Below are positions 63,387 through 64,000 of a stretch of 64,000 nt of DNA, in pieces. The stretch's first letter is position 1. Every line of letters starts with the position of its first letter. Source of the stretch: Nomia melanderi (Eukaryota; Arthropoda; Insecta; Hymenoptera; Halictidae); the NCBI RefSeq assembly GCF_051020985.1, contig NC_135002.1, forward strand, positions 8,308,001-8,372,000. Reading direction: 5' to 3'. The translations under genes were made by a program, and so were the position numbers. A model generated the notes under the pieces. That model had not been told where the DNA came from and ran no database searches. It saw only the letters and a program-made list of their open reading frames with translations.

Positions 63387-64000
63387 GTAAGTCAGAGTTT
63401 AATATTTATACATACCTTATTAGGGCGCAGACTTTAGTATTTCCATAAATCGACTTGTGATTCAGTTATGCAATTATCGTGAAAATTCCAACGACCTCGA
63501 CGAAAACGGTATCCGATCGACCAAAAATAAATACTCTTTTCCATGGAAACTTTCTCGTGCCATTAATCTAATACGGTTAATTAGTATTCCAGTATTCGCA
63601 TGTAAAACAGTAAATGGGAAACGTGTCACAGTTCTTTAATACGGAGCTTTCTTTTCGAAGAAATCCTTTTTGAAACATCAATGGTTCTTCTGTTACCAAG
63701 AGTTGTCATTGATGCTAGTGTCTATAAAAATTATTTCTCCCAGTAACTTTACTCAATTTATTGAATTAACCGGCGCACAGTATTATTTTAAAATATTAAA
63801 ATTTACTGATTCTAAGCTCCTGTATTCCTCACTTTACAATCATGGGACTATTCTAATCGAATGTCTAATGCATTTTGAATGGAAATCGTGTGGAGTAAAT
63901 TATACGATATTTTAACATATTATTATGACAACATTTGTTGATTTGCAACGGCAAATAAATTATAACAGAAGTTCAGCACGGTAGATATAAAGAGGGAAAA
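63387..64000. other. Probable intron of the gene starting at 63344
   Basis: AT-rich, with no exon joining in phase 1 recognised before the window ends. Confidence 0.4.

Overview
The window reads as nuclear DNA from an insect, most likely a hymenopteran (bee-like). Supporting signs are spliced animal genes with short phase-consistent introns, an AT-rich background broken by CpG-rich islands, and insect-type forms of SRF/blistered, MED29/intersex, SMC2, ETFB, UBASH3/STS and RPS6KC1. The order-level call is inference. All gene structures were built by hand from reading frame, splice signals and intron phase.

Layout. (1) 1-5.6 kb: ETFB (+, 3 coding exons, 253 aa) converges on a UBASH3/STS-like gene (-, 4 exons, 612 aa). 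(2) 5.6-32.1 kb: the serum response factor gene (SRF/blistered, -, 5 coding exons, 386 aa) spans about 20 kb with introns of 6.1, 10.2, 2.3 and 0.6 kb. Three serum-response-element-like CArG boxes lie about 450-500 bp upstream of its ATG, suggesting autoregulation. Exon 2 is open beyond its donor for 109 Pro/His/Gly-rich codons, and the last intron carries a duplicated TTAA-flanked MITE. (3) 33-43 kb: a compact block holding MED29 (-), SMC2 (+, 8 exons, 1177 aa) and an RPS6KC1-like PX-MIT-pseudokinase (-, 6 exons, 917 aa). MED29 and SMC2 are divergent; SMC2 and RPS6KC1 are convergent. (4) 44.4-51.2 kb: a gene-free, repeat-rich block. (5) 51.7-55.2 kb: an unrecognised multi-exon gene (-) coding for a basic, Ser-rich protein with four R-M-centred motifs. 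(6) 55-64 kb: mostly empty sequence with a MITE, a dispersed repeat with a 20-bp palindrome, and the first coding exon of a + strand gene leaving the window at 63344.

The most unusual signal is in block 4. Several repeat families there keep hairpins whose two arms have changed together. Four 10-bp perfect stems with a 5-nt GAAG loop sit in two pairs of identical 36-bp spacing. A separate 240-bp repeat in three copies keeps two hairpins, one with compensating stem changes. I cannot name these elements. They may be non-autonomous transposons selected for RNA or DNA secondary structure.
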